From Plastoroseomonas sp036499545 (GTDB lineage: Bacteria > Pseudomonadota > Alphaproteobacteria > Acetobacterales > Acetobacteraceae), in assembly GCA_036499545.1 (NCBI GenBank), contig DASYDR010000056.1, forward strand, positions 1-17,441: a stretch of DNA of 17,441 nucleotides, given 5' to 3'. Of the stretch, positions 1 to 11,882 are shown piece after piece. Every line of letters starts with the position of its first letter. The first letter of the stretch is position 1. Under the pieces are notes generated by a model that did no database searches, had not been told where the DNA came from, and saw nothing but the letters and a program-made list of their open reading frames with translations. A program made the translations under genes and the position numbers.

Positions 1-44
1 GCGTGATTCACGGTTTTCGGTGAGTCCACCTCAACCGATCACGC
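1..44. repeat. Nested palindromic hairpin downstream of the DUF4332 gene
   Basis: Seen: positions 1-7 (GCGTGAT) pair with 38-44 (ATCACGC), 11-15 (CGGTT) pair with 33-37 (AACCG), and 19-22 (GGTG) pair with 27-30 (CACC) around a 4-nt loop. The result is a three-tier hairpin with small bulges. It ends directly beside the stop codon of the minus-strand gene at 46, so it could end that transcript, but no T tract follows. The bulged, nested form also resembles dispersed intergenic palindromes (REP-like). It touches the window edge, so it may extend further. Confidence 0.5.
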
Positions 45-45
45 T

Positions 46-453
46 CTAGTATTCCAGCACCCGCGGCATCGTCTTCGCGGCGGCGACCCAGGCGGTGACT
101 TCGGTCAGGGTCGGCATGCGGCGCACGCGCTTGACCGCCGCTTCGCTCTTCTCCATCGCCGCCAGCAGGTTCTCCGGCTTGCGCTGCGCCAGTTCCGGCA
201 CCGTGTCGACGCCGGCCGCCTCGAGCAGGTCCGAATATTCCTCGCCGATGCCTTTCACCCGCATCAGGTCGGCGCGGTTGGCGAATTCCAGGATCAGCTT
301 CGCCGCGATGCCGGTGGTCTCGGCCAGCGCGGCGCGGCCCTTCGGCGTCGCCGCATGGTCCAGCAGCGCGCCGGTATCCTTGATTCCCGCGGCCCGCAGT
401 TTCTCGCCGAAGACCGGCCCAATGCCCTCGATCTTCTCGATCGGATACGCCAT
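46..453 (-). CDS. DUF4332 helix-hairpin-helix protein
   Basis: A 135-aa protein with two helix-hairpin-helix-like segments: residues 8-24 (IEGIGPVFGEKLRAAGI) and 66-82 (VKGIGEEYSDLLEAAGV). This is the layout of DUF4332 proteins, small cytosolic proteins proposed to bind nucleic acid without sequence specificity; their exact role is unknown. The start chosen is the ATG at 453, because AGGGG lies about 9 nt upstream on the coding strand; an in-frame ATG at 471 would add six residues and lacks such a site. The gene is divergent from fumC with a 95-bp gap and is followed by the hairpin at 1-44. The N-terminus (MAYPIEKIEGIGP) is typical of the family. The family assignment is good; the function is unassigned. 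Confidence 0.85.
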   Translation of the reverse strand: MAYPIEKIEGIGPVFGEKLRAAGIKDTGALLDHAATPKGRAALAETTGIAAKLILEFANRADLMRVKGIGEEYSDLLEAAGVDTVPELAQRKPENLLAAMEKSEAAVKRVRRMPTLTEVTAWVAAAKTMPRVLEY

Positions 454-548
454 CTCTGTGATCCCCTGCATCCCCCGGATGCGGAAACGCTAGCCGCAAG
501 CGCCCAGGCGCCGCCAGCCAGATCGGACCGGAGACGGAGTTTCTTCAC

Positions 549-1955
<1,407 letters not shown>

Positions 1956-2020
1956 GCGTGATGTCAACGCGGCCGCAGGCCGCCACCGGTTCCTGCGGAG
2001 CGAGGCGAAGCCGATGCTCC

Positions 2021-2040
2021 GGGGCCGCGAATGCGGCCCC
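2021..2040 (+). terminator. Hairpin downstream of fumC
   Basis: GGGGCCGC (2021-2028) and GCGGCCCC (2033-2040) form a perfect 8-bp GC stem around a GAAT loop, 65 bp after the fumC stop. No T run follows, so it is not a textbook intrinsic terminator. It may pause polymerase or stabilise the fumC mRNA 3' end. Confidence 0.4.
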
Positions 2041-2105
2041 GCGCGCGACCATCAGCCGCGCCGGGTGCACCCTGCCAGCGCGCAAGCCAAGCGCGCGGAT
2101 GCGCG

Positions 2106-2150
2106 CGCCGGCGCCTGAGGCTCACGAAAAACACCCGCCGGCGCTTGAGG
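2106..2150 (+). repeat. 15-bp direct repeat pair before the RHH gene
   Basis: CGCCGGCGCCTGAGG (2106-2120) and CGCCGGCGCTTGAGG (2136-2150) differ at one base and lie exactly 30 bp apart. The second copy supplies the GAGG that is the likely ribosome binding site of the gene at 2161 (10-nt spacing). The pair could be a regulatory site or the residue of a local duplication; in such GC-rich DNA it may also be coincidence. Confidence 0.4.
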
Positions 2151-2160
2151 ACAATGAATC

Positions 2161-2208
2161 ATGACCAGCAAGCATCTTGCGAAGCGCAGCTTCGCGCTTG
2201 CTGGTCAT
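2161..2208 (+). promoter_or_regulatory. 48-nt hairpin covering the RHH start codon
   Basis: ATGACCAGCAAGC (2161-2173) and GCTTGCTGGTCAT (2196-2208) are a perfect 13-bp inverted repeat. Inside it, GCGAAGC (2179-2185) and GCTTCGC (2189-2195) form a second 7-bp stem around a GCA loop, with a 5-nt bulge (2174-2178). The initiator ATG is the first base-paired triplet. In RNA this should strongly fold and could limit translation; in DNA it is a palindrome of the kind a dimeric RHH protein could bind. Confidence 0.55.
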
Positions 2209-2388
2209 CCAACCTCAATCGCCCTGGAGCCGGCTTTCTGGCGTCTGCTGGAGCAGGTTGCCGGTGAGCGCCGGGTCAGCCTTGCGGCGCTTGTTGCCGA
2301 GGTGGACGCGGGCCGTGCCGCCGACGGCGCGCCGCCGCTGGCCAGCACCCTCCGCCTCTTCGCGCTCGACCAGGCTCTCGGCCGGTAG
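2161..2388 (+). CDS. Ribbon-helix-helix (RHH_4-type) DNA-binding protein
   Basis: A 75-aa protein. Residues 9-50 (KRSFALAGHPTSIALEPAFW, then a helix containing RRVSLAALVAEVDA) match the small alphaproteobacterial ribbon-helix-helix family PF13467: a beta strand RSFALAG, the TSIALE motif, then two helices. The C-terminal ASTLRLFALDQAL is also characteristic. Such proteins are probably dimeric DNA binders; targets are mostly unknown. A stop codon lies two codons upstream in frame, so the ATG at 2161 is the first possible start; GAGG at 2147-2150 can act as its ribosome binding site. The first 16 codons lie inside a long hairpin (2161-2208). The last 58 codons (2215-2388) overlap antisense the 3' end of the convergent Hint-domain gene. 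Family similarity argues that this frame is the real one in the overlap. Confidence 0.8.
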   Translation: MTSKHLAKRSFALAGHPTSIALEPAFWRLLEQVAGERRVSLAALVAEVDAGRAADGAPPLASTLRLFALDQALGR

Positions 2389-3588
2389 CACGCGGAAGGG
2401 ATTGTCGTCCGGCGCCAGTTCCGGTGCGCGCAGCGCGACCGGCGATGCCACCGGCTCCGGCGGCAGGTCCTTGGCGCGGCGGGTGCCGCGGCGCTTGCGC
2501 GGCGCTTCCGGCGGGCCAGCTTCAGCCGCCAGCCAGAAGGGATCCTGCGGCGCCAGCACCACCTCGATCTCCAGCACCGGGGCGTTCGTCGCGTTGGGCG
2601 GCATCGCCGGCAGGCCGGCGAGCAGCGCCGCCGGCAGCCGCGTGACGCCATCCATCCAGCGGCGCAGCCCGCCGCGCACGCCCGGCGGCGGCGCTTCCGG
2701 CGCGCCCAGGCCGCGCACACCGCGCAGCCGCTGGTCGCCGGCACCGATGCTGACCGTGGCGCGGCCGGCGCGCAGCACGAGGCCCGAAATCGCCGCCCCC
2801 AGCAGGCGCCCCTGCGCCGAGGTCTCGGTCGACAGGCGGGAGGTCAGGCGCATGCCTTCGCGCTGCGCGATCGACGCCGCTTCGGCGGTGAGGCGGAAGA
2901 CGGAGCGGCCCGGGCCGGCATGCTGGCCCTTGAGCGTGATGTCGCCGATGGCCAGGCGCAAATCGGGATCCGTCACTTCCTGATAGCCGAGGTCGCGGGC
3001 GCGGGCGGCGAGGCTGGCGCGCAGCGGCGCGGTGATGCGCTCGTCACGCAGCACCGGGAAGCAGGTCAGGCCGCGGCTGGCGCAGCCGCCTTCGAAATCG
3101 ACGAAGCGCACCGCGACGCCGGCATTGCTGAACTGCGCCCGCCGGCCGTCATCGAGCCAGCTTTCGGCCGGCGCGCCATCGGCCGTCACCACCGCGTGGC
3201 GGGGCAGTTCGAAATGGTAATAGGTGATGCTCGGCCAGCCATGCTCCTGCACGATGGTCGCGCCGTTCAGCAGCAGCCGCGCGGGCACCAGCACGCAGCC
3301 GAGCAGGATCGCGTGGTCGGGGGAAACGCGCAGCTCGCGCGCCGGCACGCCATCGGCCAGCGCCCCCGGCTTGAGCAGGATCGGGCGCACCTTCTCCGGC
3401 CGCGGATGCCGGGCGATCTCCGCCTGCACCTTGCCGATCCACTTGATGGGCTGCGCCGGGCCGCCGAAGCCATGGCACAGCACCAGGTCGCCGACGCGCA
3501 GATCGCGCATCCGCACTTCGCCCCGCGGGGTGGCGATGCGCGTATCGGCCGTGAAGCACAGCATTGGCTGCTCGCCGGCAGGCATCAT
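2215..3588 (-). CDS. Hint-domain (Hint_2) protein
   Basis: A 457-aa protein that opens almost at once with a Hint (hedgehog/intein) fold: CFTADTRIATPRGEVRMRDL (11-30) with the nucleophile-type Cys11, VGDLVL (32-37), SPDHAILL with His92 (89-96), LLLNGATIV (105-113), YYHFELPRHAVV (123-134) and AESWLD (141-146). This order is that of Hint_2 (PF13403) proteins. Residues about 190-340 resemble the usual tail of that family (LRRWMDGVTRLP, LEIEVVLAPQDPFW); the last about 100 residues are low-complexity and charged. The start at 3588 is set by GGAGGT 8 nt upstream; an upstream in-frame ATG at 3702 lies in the presumed leader. No signal peptide or calcium-binding repeats are seen. The 3' end runs antisense through the RHH gene. 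The role is unknown; self-processing is inferred only from family residues. Confidence 0.8.
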   Translation of the reverse strand: MMPAGEQPMLCFTADTRIATPRGEVRMRDLRVGDLVLCHGFGGPAQPIKWIGKVQAEIARHPRPEKVRPILLKPGALADGVPARELRVSPDHAILLGCVLVPARLLLNGATIVQEHGWPSITYYHFELPRHAVVTADGAPAESWLDDGRRAQFSNAGVAVRFVDFEGGCASRGLTCFPVLRDERITAPLRASLAARARDLGYQEVTDPDLRLAIGDITLKGQHAGPGRSVFRLTAEAASIAQREGMRLTSRLSTETSAQGRLLGAAISGLVLRAGRATVSIGAGDQRLRGVRGLGAPEAPPPGVRGGLRRWMDGVTRLPAALLAGLPAMPPNATNAPVLEIEVVLAPQDPFWLAAEAGPPEAPRKRRGTRRAKDLPPEPVASPVALRAPELAPDDNPFRVLPAESLVEREEAEGAGQRRRAVGGTARVHLGNKRRKADPALTGNLLQQTPESRLQGD

Positions 3589-3692
3589 GGACGGGCACCT
3601 CCGACGGGCGCCACGGGCCCGGCCTTGCGCACGGAAACCTCCGCGCGAGGCCGATCCAGGTGGGGCCATCAGACTGACGTTCGGTGTCCCGG

Positions 3693-3722
3693 CATATACC
3701 AAGGGGGTGCCAGGACGGACAA
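3693..3722 (-). promoter_or_regulatory. Predicted sigma70-type promoter of the Hint gene
   Basis: On the minus strand TTGTCC (3722-3717), an 18-bp spacer and TATATG (3698-3693) resemble -35 and -10 boxes. Transcription would start near 3686, giving a leader of about 100 nt before the ATG at 3588. It lies in a noticeably less GC-rich stretch (about 3670-3830). The 309-bp gap between the Hint and AsmA genes (3589-3897) holds only this and the hairpin at 3863-3878; no small gene is seen there. Confidence 0.45.
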
Positions 3723-3862
3723 TCGGCTAGATGTGGTTTTCTCCTGGATGCACGTGGAACGTTTATCCGGTGTCACCCAAAACGCATCATTGGTGCGTAA
3801 CGGGCTGTGCCAAAGGTCACTTTCGTGCGCCGCGGGGAGCAACCGGCCCTCAAACGCCGGGC

Positions 3863-3878
3863 GCCGGCAGCCGCCGGC
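3863..3878 (-). terminator. Hairpin downstream of the AsmA gene
   Basis: GCCGGC at 3863-3868 and 3873-3878 surround a 4-nt loop, 19 bp past the AsmA-like stop codon on the minus strand, followed by GC-rich sequence and then GTTTG. It is a stem without a clear U tract, so a weak terminator candidate only. Confidence 0.3.
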
Positions 3879-3897
3879 CTGGCTTCGCGGCGACTAT

Positions 3898-6750
3898 CTA
3901 TGGCTGCGCGGCGTGCCAGCGCGCCCAGTCAGCCAGTTCCACCATCCGCTGGGGATCGGCCAGCAGGCCCTGCAGCCGCAGCGCCACCTCCGGCGCTTCC
4001 GCGGCACCCGGGCGGGCAGTGATCGCGACATCCAGCGTGCCGCGCGCGAGATCCACCTGGCCGGAGGCGGCCGCGGGCCCGGCCGGGCCCGCCAGCGCCG
4101 CCTGGCTGATCCGCGCCACCCCGCCTTCGATGCCGGCGGCCAGGTCCAGCCGCTCGAAGCCGGTCACGCCACCCTCCAGCGCGCGCCGCAGCGCCGCCTC
4201 CGGCTCCCCGGCACCCGCACCCGCCTGCAGCGCGCCGAGATCGAGCCCGGCCAGCACGCCGTCGCGGATGCCCAGGCGCAGATCGCCGGACAGGCTGGCG
4301 GCGAGCGCCGCCGGGCTGTGCCCTTCCGCATCCAGCGCCAGCTGCGCCTCCACCAGGCCGGAGGTGACGTCGATCGGCAGCCCGAGCAGCGGGCCGGTCA
4401 GCGCGGCCCCCGCCAGACGCAGCGCCAGATGCGCCCGTGGCGCCGCACCGGCGGGGGCGGCGATCGAAGCCTCCCCCGTCAGCGCCCCGCCAGCGACCCG
4501 CGCTTCGATGCCGCTGATCTCCAGCGTGCCGGCGGTCAGCCGCAGGCCCGCCCGCGCATCCTCGATCGGCGGCAGGTCGGGCACCTCGATCCGCTGCGCG
4601 GCCAGCGCGATTTCCGTATCGATGCCGCCGAGGGCCGCGAGGCCGAGCGGCTCCGTGCTGCGCCAGGGCGGGTCGGGCATCGGCAGCCGCTCCGCCGCCA
4701 GCCGGCCGGCCAGGCGCGGCCGGTCGCCGCCCAGCGCCAGGGTCAGCGCGCCACGGGTGCGCAGCACGCCGGCGATCAGCTCGAAATTATCGGCGGTGGC
4801 GCCAGCCGGCCCGGCCAGCAGGCTGGTGATCAGGGAAAAGGAGCCCTCTCCCACCCAGCTCATGTCGCGCCCGTGCAGCAGCGCGGACAGCAGCCGCGGC
4901 GCGCCCGGATGGCGCAGCGTCAGGCTGCCCTGCACGCGGCGGGCACCGGCATCGAGCGTCAGCTGGGATTCGATGCGCAGCTCGGCCAGCTCGCCCTCGA
5001 TGCGCAGCGCCAGCGCCTCGGCCGGGCCGCCGCCGGCGACGCGCAGCGCCAGGGGCTGTTCGGCCAGGCTGGCTTCCGGCTGCCAGCCGGGCGGCAACAG
5101 GTCGAACAGGGCGCGCGCCGAGCTCGCCACCACTTCCAGCGACAGGTCGGAGAAGCGCGGCGGCGCCGTGAGGGTGCTGGCGCCGGACAGCGCGAGATCG
5201 GCGCCGGCGACCCGGCCGGACAGCCGCCGCACCGTCAGCCGCCCGCCCTCCAGCGCCGCATCCGCCGCCGCGCGTTCGATCCGCTGGCCGCGGAGCGTCA
5301 GCGCATCGGCGGTGAAGCGCAGATTGACGTCGGCGGCGCCGAGCCGACCGGCCGCCGCCGCCCAATCGGGCCATTGCGGCACCAGCCCATCGAGGTCGAG
5401 CGTGTCGACGGCGATGCCGATGCCGAAGGACGGGCGGGCGCCGAACCGCCAGACACCGCCGCCGGTCAGCTTGCTGCCGTCGACGGTGGCGCTCAGCTCC
5501 GGCACGGCCAGCTGGCTCTCCTCCAGCACCAGCCGCGCCCGGCCCTCGGCGGCGCGCAGCCGTTCCGGCTGGGCGCCCGCGACCGGCAGGCCGAAGGCGC
5601 CGAGCGTCGCCCGCAGATCGGGGCCGGCGTAGCGCAGCGCCAGTTCCAGCCGGGTGCCGGCGGAGGCGCCGGCCAGCTCGATCTCCATGTCGCCCGGCAG
5701 CAGGGCGGCGACATCGGACAGGGTGATCCGCTCCCCTTCGCGAAAGATGCCGCCGCGCAGCCGGCGGAGCGTGATGCCGCGGAAGCTGGCGGCCTCGGCC
5801 GAGAGGTCGATCGCGGTCGGCAACGGCGGCGCACCGGCGCCGCGCAGCGCCGCGGTCCAGGCATCGAGGTCGAGCCGCGCGGCGGAGAGCGCGATGTCGA
5901 GCCGCGGCCGCGGCGCCAGGCGGAGCGTCAGCGCCCCGCGCGCGGGGCTGCCGCCCAAATCGATGGTCAGGTCGTCGGCGGCCAGCAGTTCCGCCGTCAC
6001 GGTCAGCTTGCCATTGGCGCGGAAGCCCAGCGCCGGTGTCGGCAGCAGCGCGGAGAGATCGGGGCCCGAAGCCTCCACCCGCCCTTCGAAGCCGCCATCT
6101 TCCACCAGCACGCCGCGCGCCCGGCCGACCGCGCCGCCAGCGGCGAGCGAGAGGTCGAGCGTGGCGATGCCGTCGAAGCCGGGGCGGCCGATGGTGGCGT
6201 GGAAATCCATGGCCTGGCCGCGCCAGGCGAAGCGGCCCTCGGCGCGCACCGCTTCCAGCGGCCCGCCGGCGGTCAGCCGCGCGGCCACGTCGTTCAGCAC
6301 CGTGTCGCCGACGATGATGCGGCTGTCCTCGATGCGGGCGTCGAAGCCGGTCAGCCAGGGCGGCGGCCGGAGTGCCGGGGCATTGCCGGGCGGCCAGGGC
6401 AGCCGGATCTCGGCACCGACCAGCACCACCTCGCGCGGCTCCAGCCGGGCCAGCAGCAGCGCCGGCAGGTCGAGGGTCAGGCGTAGCGCGCGGGCGGTGA
6501 CGCCGATGCCCCCGGCCTCGCCGCCGACCACGACGCCGCTCGCCTCCAGCATCGGCCGCGGCAGCAGGGCGAGCCGCACCGGCCCGTCGAGCGAGACCGG
6601 CCGCCCGAGCTCCCGCGCCGCCAGCGAGGCGAGGCGGCCGCGCTGCGTGCTCCAATCCACCGCCATCGGCCCGAACCAGAGGCCGGCGCCGGTCAGGACC
6701 AGGATGCCGATGATGAGGGCGGCGGCGACGGCCGCGCGGGTCCGCTTCAT
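3898..6750 (-). CDS. AsmA family protein
   Basis: A 950-aa protein with one N-terminal membrane segment (about residues 8-28, AAVAAALIIGILVLTGAGLW), then a long run of beta-rich repeats and an AsmA_2-like C-terminal region (about 793-900, with the typical SLSGDLRLGIRDGVLAGLDL at about 820-839). The early VSLDGPVRLALLPRPMLEASGV (a little beyond residue 50) is the AsmA N-terminal signature. AsmA-like proteins are inner-membrane-anchored periplasmic proteins tied to outer membrane assembly and, in recent models, to bridge-like phospholipid transport between membranes. The start chosen at 6750 places the transmembrane segment at the N-terminus; the frame is open further upstream, but that part lies in the oxoprolinase 3' end. 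No clear ribosome binding site is seen there. It lies 85 bp downstream of the oxoprolinase on the same strand, so co-transcription is possible. Confidence 0.9.
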   Translation of the reverse strand: MKRTRAAVAAALIIGILVLTGAGLWFGPMAVDWSTQRGRLASLAARELGRPVSLDGPVRLALLPRPMLEASGVVVGGEAGGIGVTARALRLTLDLPALLLARLEPREVVLVGAEIRLPWPPGNAPALRPPPWLTGFDARIEDSRIIVGDTVLNDVAARLTAGGPLEAVRAEGRFAWRGQAMDFHATIGRPGFDGIATLDLSLAAGGAVGRARGVLVEDGGFEGRVEASGPDLSALLPTPALGFRANGKLTVTAELLAADDLTIDLGGSPARGALTLRLAPRPRLDIALSAARLDLDAWTAALRGAGAPPLPTAIDLSAEAASFRGITLRRLRGGIFREGERITLSDVAALLPGDMEIELAGASAGTRLELALRYAGPDLRATLGAFGLPVAGAQPERLRAAEGRARLVLEESQLAVPELSATVDGSKLTGGGVWRFGARPSFGIGIAVDTLDLDGLVPQWPDWAAAAGRLGAADVNLRFTADALTLRGQRIERAAADAALEGGRLTVRRLSGRVAGADLALSGASTLTAPPRFSDLSLEVVASSARALFDLLPPGWQPEASLAEQPLALRVAGGGPAEALALRIEGELAELRIESQLTLDAGARRVQGSLTLRHPGAPRLLSALLHGRDMSWVGEGSFSLITSLLAGPAGATADNFELIAGVLRTRGALTLALGGDRPRLAGRLAAERLPMPDPPWRSTEPLGLAALGGIDTEIALAAQRIEVPDLPPIEDARAGLRLTAGTLEISGIEARVAGGALTGEASIAAPAGAAPRAHLALRLAGAALTGPLLGLPIDVTSGLVEAQLALDAEGHSPAALAASLSGDLRLGIRDGVLAGLDLGALQAGAGAGEPEAALRRALEGGVTGFERLDLAAGIEGGVARISQAALAGPAGPAAASGQVDLARGTLDVAITARPGAAEAPEVALRLQGLLADPQRMVELADWARWHAAQP

Positions 6751-6835
6751 CGGCGCGTGTTCGATGGTCGGAGCGCCGAAAGGCGCGGAGAGCTGAATCG
6801 AACGCGCCAAATATGCGGGCGGCTTCTTGCTGGCA

Positions 6836-10456
<3,621 letters not shown>

Positions 10457-10483
10457 GCCATCTGCTCCTAGTGCCGAAGCCGG

Positions 10484-10515
10484 ACATTGACGATTTGTCG
10501 ATAAATCGTCAATTT
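10484..10515. promoter_or_regulatory. Divergent promoters overlapping a 28-bp palindromic operator
   Basis: ATTGACGATTT (10486-10496) and AAATCGTCAAT (10503-10513) are a perfect 11-bp inverted repeat. The 6-bp centre holds TCGA, so 26 of 28 bases are palindromic. Each arm carries TTGACG, a good -35 box, on opposite strands: 10487-10492 (plus) with CAATTT at 10510-10515 after 17 bp, and 10512-10507 (minus) with CAATGT at 10489-10484 after 17 bp. The -10 boxes are weak. A regulator dimer bound here would block both promoters at once. Confidence 0.65.
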
Positions 10516-10539
10516 CGTGCCACCTGGGAGAAAACCACG

Positions 10540-11058
10540 ATGCCCAAGCTGACAGAAGCCGCGCCTGTCGTTTCCGCCGCCCATCTGGCGGAAGGTGGTT
10601 CGCCGGCGCTGTCGGAGGTGGAGTACGGGCTGAACCTCGTCGCCTCGGCCTATCACCGCTGGATGCCGCGGGCGATGGCGGCGGCAGGCGTGCCGGGGCT
10701 GTCGGTGGTGGAGGTGCTGATCCTGCATTCGGTCCGCCATCGCGACCGGCCGAAGCGCATCGCCGAGCTGATGCTGGTGCTGGATATCGAGGACACGCAT
10801 ATCGTCACCTATGCGCTGCGCAAGCTGGAGACGGCCGGGCTGATCGCGACCGCGCGCGCCGGCAAGGAGAAGCTGGTGCGCATGACGCCGGAGGGGGCCG
10901 CCGCCTGCGACCGCTATGCCGCGCTGCGGGAGCAACTGCTGGTCGAGGGGATTGCCGCGGCCGGCCCGGCGGAGCTGCGCATGTCCGAGTTGGCGGCGCT
11001 GCTGCGGGCACTGTCCGGCTTCTACAACCAGGCGGCACGCTCCGCGGCCACGCTATAG
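10540..11058 (+). CDS. MarR-like winged-helix transcriptional regulator
   Basis: A 172-aa protein with a winged helix-turn-helix: helices around 54-66 (LSVVEVLILHSVR) and 72-101 (RIAELMLVLDIEDTHIVTYA then LRKLETAGLI), and a wing with ARAGKEKLVRMTPEG (105-119). This is the winged-helix DNA-binding group related to MarR (HTH_27-like), acting as a dimer. The ATG at 10540 has GGGAG with 9-nt spacing; an in-frame ATG at 10471 would start inside the promoter and is less likely. Its place divergent from the oxoprolinase, with a strong palindrome in the gap, makes it the likely regulator of that gene and of itself. The effector is unknown; 5-oxoproline or a related cyclic amide is a guess from context. 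Confidence 0.88.
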   Translation: MPKLTEAAPVVSAAHLAEGGSPALSEVEYGLNLVASAYHRWMPRAMAAAGVPGLSVVEVLILHSVRHRDRPKRIAELMLVLDIEDTHIVTYALRKLETAGLIATARAGKEKLVRMTPEGAAACDRYAALREQLLVEGIAAAGPAELRMSELAALLRALSGFYNQAARSAATL

Positions 11059-11073
11059 CGCCCCTATAGGCGC
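11051..11073 (+). terminator. Inverted repeats at the regulator stop codon
   Basis: CGCTATAGCG (11051-11060) is a 10-bp palindrome containing the TAG stop, and GCGCC (11058-11062) can pair with GGCGC (11069-11073) around a 6-nt loop. The two structures exclude each other. No T tract follows. It may separate the regulator from the next gene, 56 bp on. Confidence 0.3.
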
Positions 11074-11114
11074 ATCCGCCGCCGTGCTAAGCTGGCGGGA
11101 GCGGCGCCGAAGGT

Positions 11115-11882
11115 GTGGGTTTGGGTTTCTGGGGCAAAATTCTGGGGGGTGTGGCGGGTTTCGCCCTGGGCGGGCCGGCCGGCGCGCTGATGGGCGCGGC
11201 GCTCGGCCATGCGGCCGATTCCGGGCCCGGGCAGCAGCGGATCCACACCTCCACGGCGGATATCGCGGCGCTGATCGGCGGGCGCGAAAGCCTGTTCGCG
11301 GTCACCATCGTCGTGCTCGCGGCCAAGCTCGCGAAGGTGGATGGCGCGGTGCGGCGGGAGGAGATCGACACCTTCAAGCGCCTGTTCCACGTACCGCCCG
11401 AGAACATGGTGGAGGTCGGCCGCCTCTTCGACCGCGCCCGCGACAGCGCGGATGATTATGAGCAATTCGCCCGCCGGCTCGGCGAAGCCTTCGCCGATAA
11501 CCGGGCGATGCTGGAGGATGTGCTGCACGCGCTGGTGCAGATCGCCCGCGCCGACGGCCCGGTGAACAAGGCGGAAGGCGATTTCCTGCGCGGCGTGCAT
11601 GCCTGTTTCGGCCTGGACCTCGCCGCCTGGGAACGCGCCCGCGGCGCGCAGCAGCGCATGGCGGGCGGCCCCGCGGAAGGCGATCCCTATGCCATGCTCG
11701 GCCTGTCCCGCGATGCCGGCGACGAGGAGGTGCGCGCCGCCTGGAAGCGCCTGATGCGGGAGAACCACCCGGACAGCCTGGCATCCAAGGGCGTGCCGGA
11801 GGAATTCATCCGCCGCGCCACCGACAAGGTCGCCCAGATCAACGCCGCGTGGGACCGCATCAAACGCGAGCGCAAGCTATGA
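11115..11882 (+). CDS. DjlA-like TerB/DnaJ co-chaperone
   Basis: A 255-aa protein. Residues 1-35 (GFWGKILGGVAGFALGGPAG, then ALMGAALGHA) form a Gly/Ala-rich hydrophobic N-terminus like that of DjlA. Residues about 60-170 are a TerB-type helical domain (VVLAAKLAKVDGAVRREEID; ALVQIARADGPVNKAEGDFL). Residues 189-255 are a C-terminal J domain with the HPD triad at 218-220 (RENHPDS). The J domain should stimulate the DnaK ATPase, probably at the inner membrane. The start is uncertain: GTG at 11115 (MGLGFWGK) or TTG at 11121 (MGFWGK); GAAGG at 11109-11113 fits the latter by spacing. The last 28 coding bases recur at 11940-11967. The amidase gene follows on the same strand. The family is clear; the physiological role in this organism is not. 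Confidence 0.88.
   Translation: MGLGFWGKILGGVAGFALGGPAGALMGAALGHAADSGPGQQRIHTSTADIAALIGGRESLFAVTIVVLAAKLAKVDGAVRREEIDTFKRLFHVPPENMVEVGRLFDRARDSADDYEQFARRLGEAFADNRAMLEDVLHALVQIARADGPVNKAEGDFLRGVHACFGLDLAAWERARGAQQRMAGGPAEGDPYAMLGLSRDAGDEEVRAAWKRLMRENHPDSLASKGVPEEFIRRATDKVAQINAAWDRIKRERKL

Noticed and set aside
3589..3702. A 38-codon N-terminal extension of the Hint protein
   Set aside because: The ribosome site GGAGGT is placed for the ATG at 3588, and the extension lies in the predicted leader with no domain or signal peptide.
2920..6486. A 1188-codon plus-strand open frame across the Hint and AsmA genes
   Set aside because: Its composition is Arg/Gln/Ala-rich with no motif, and it spans two real minus-strand genes and their intergenic region.
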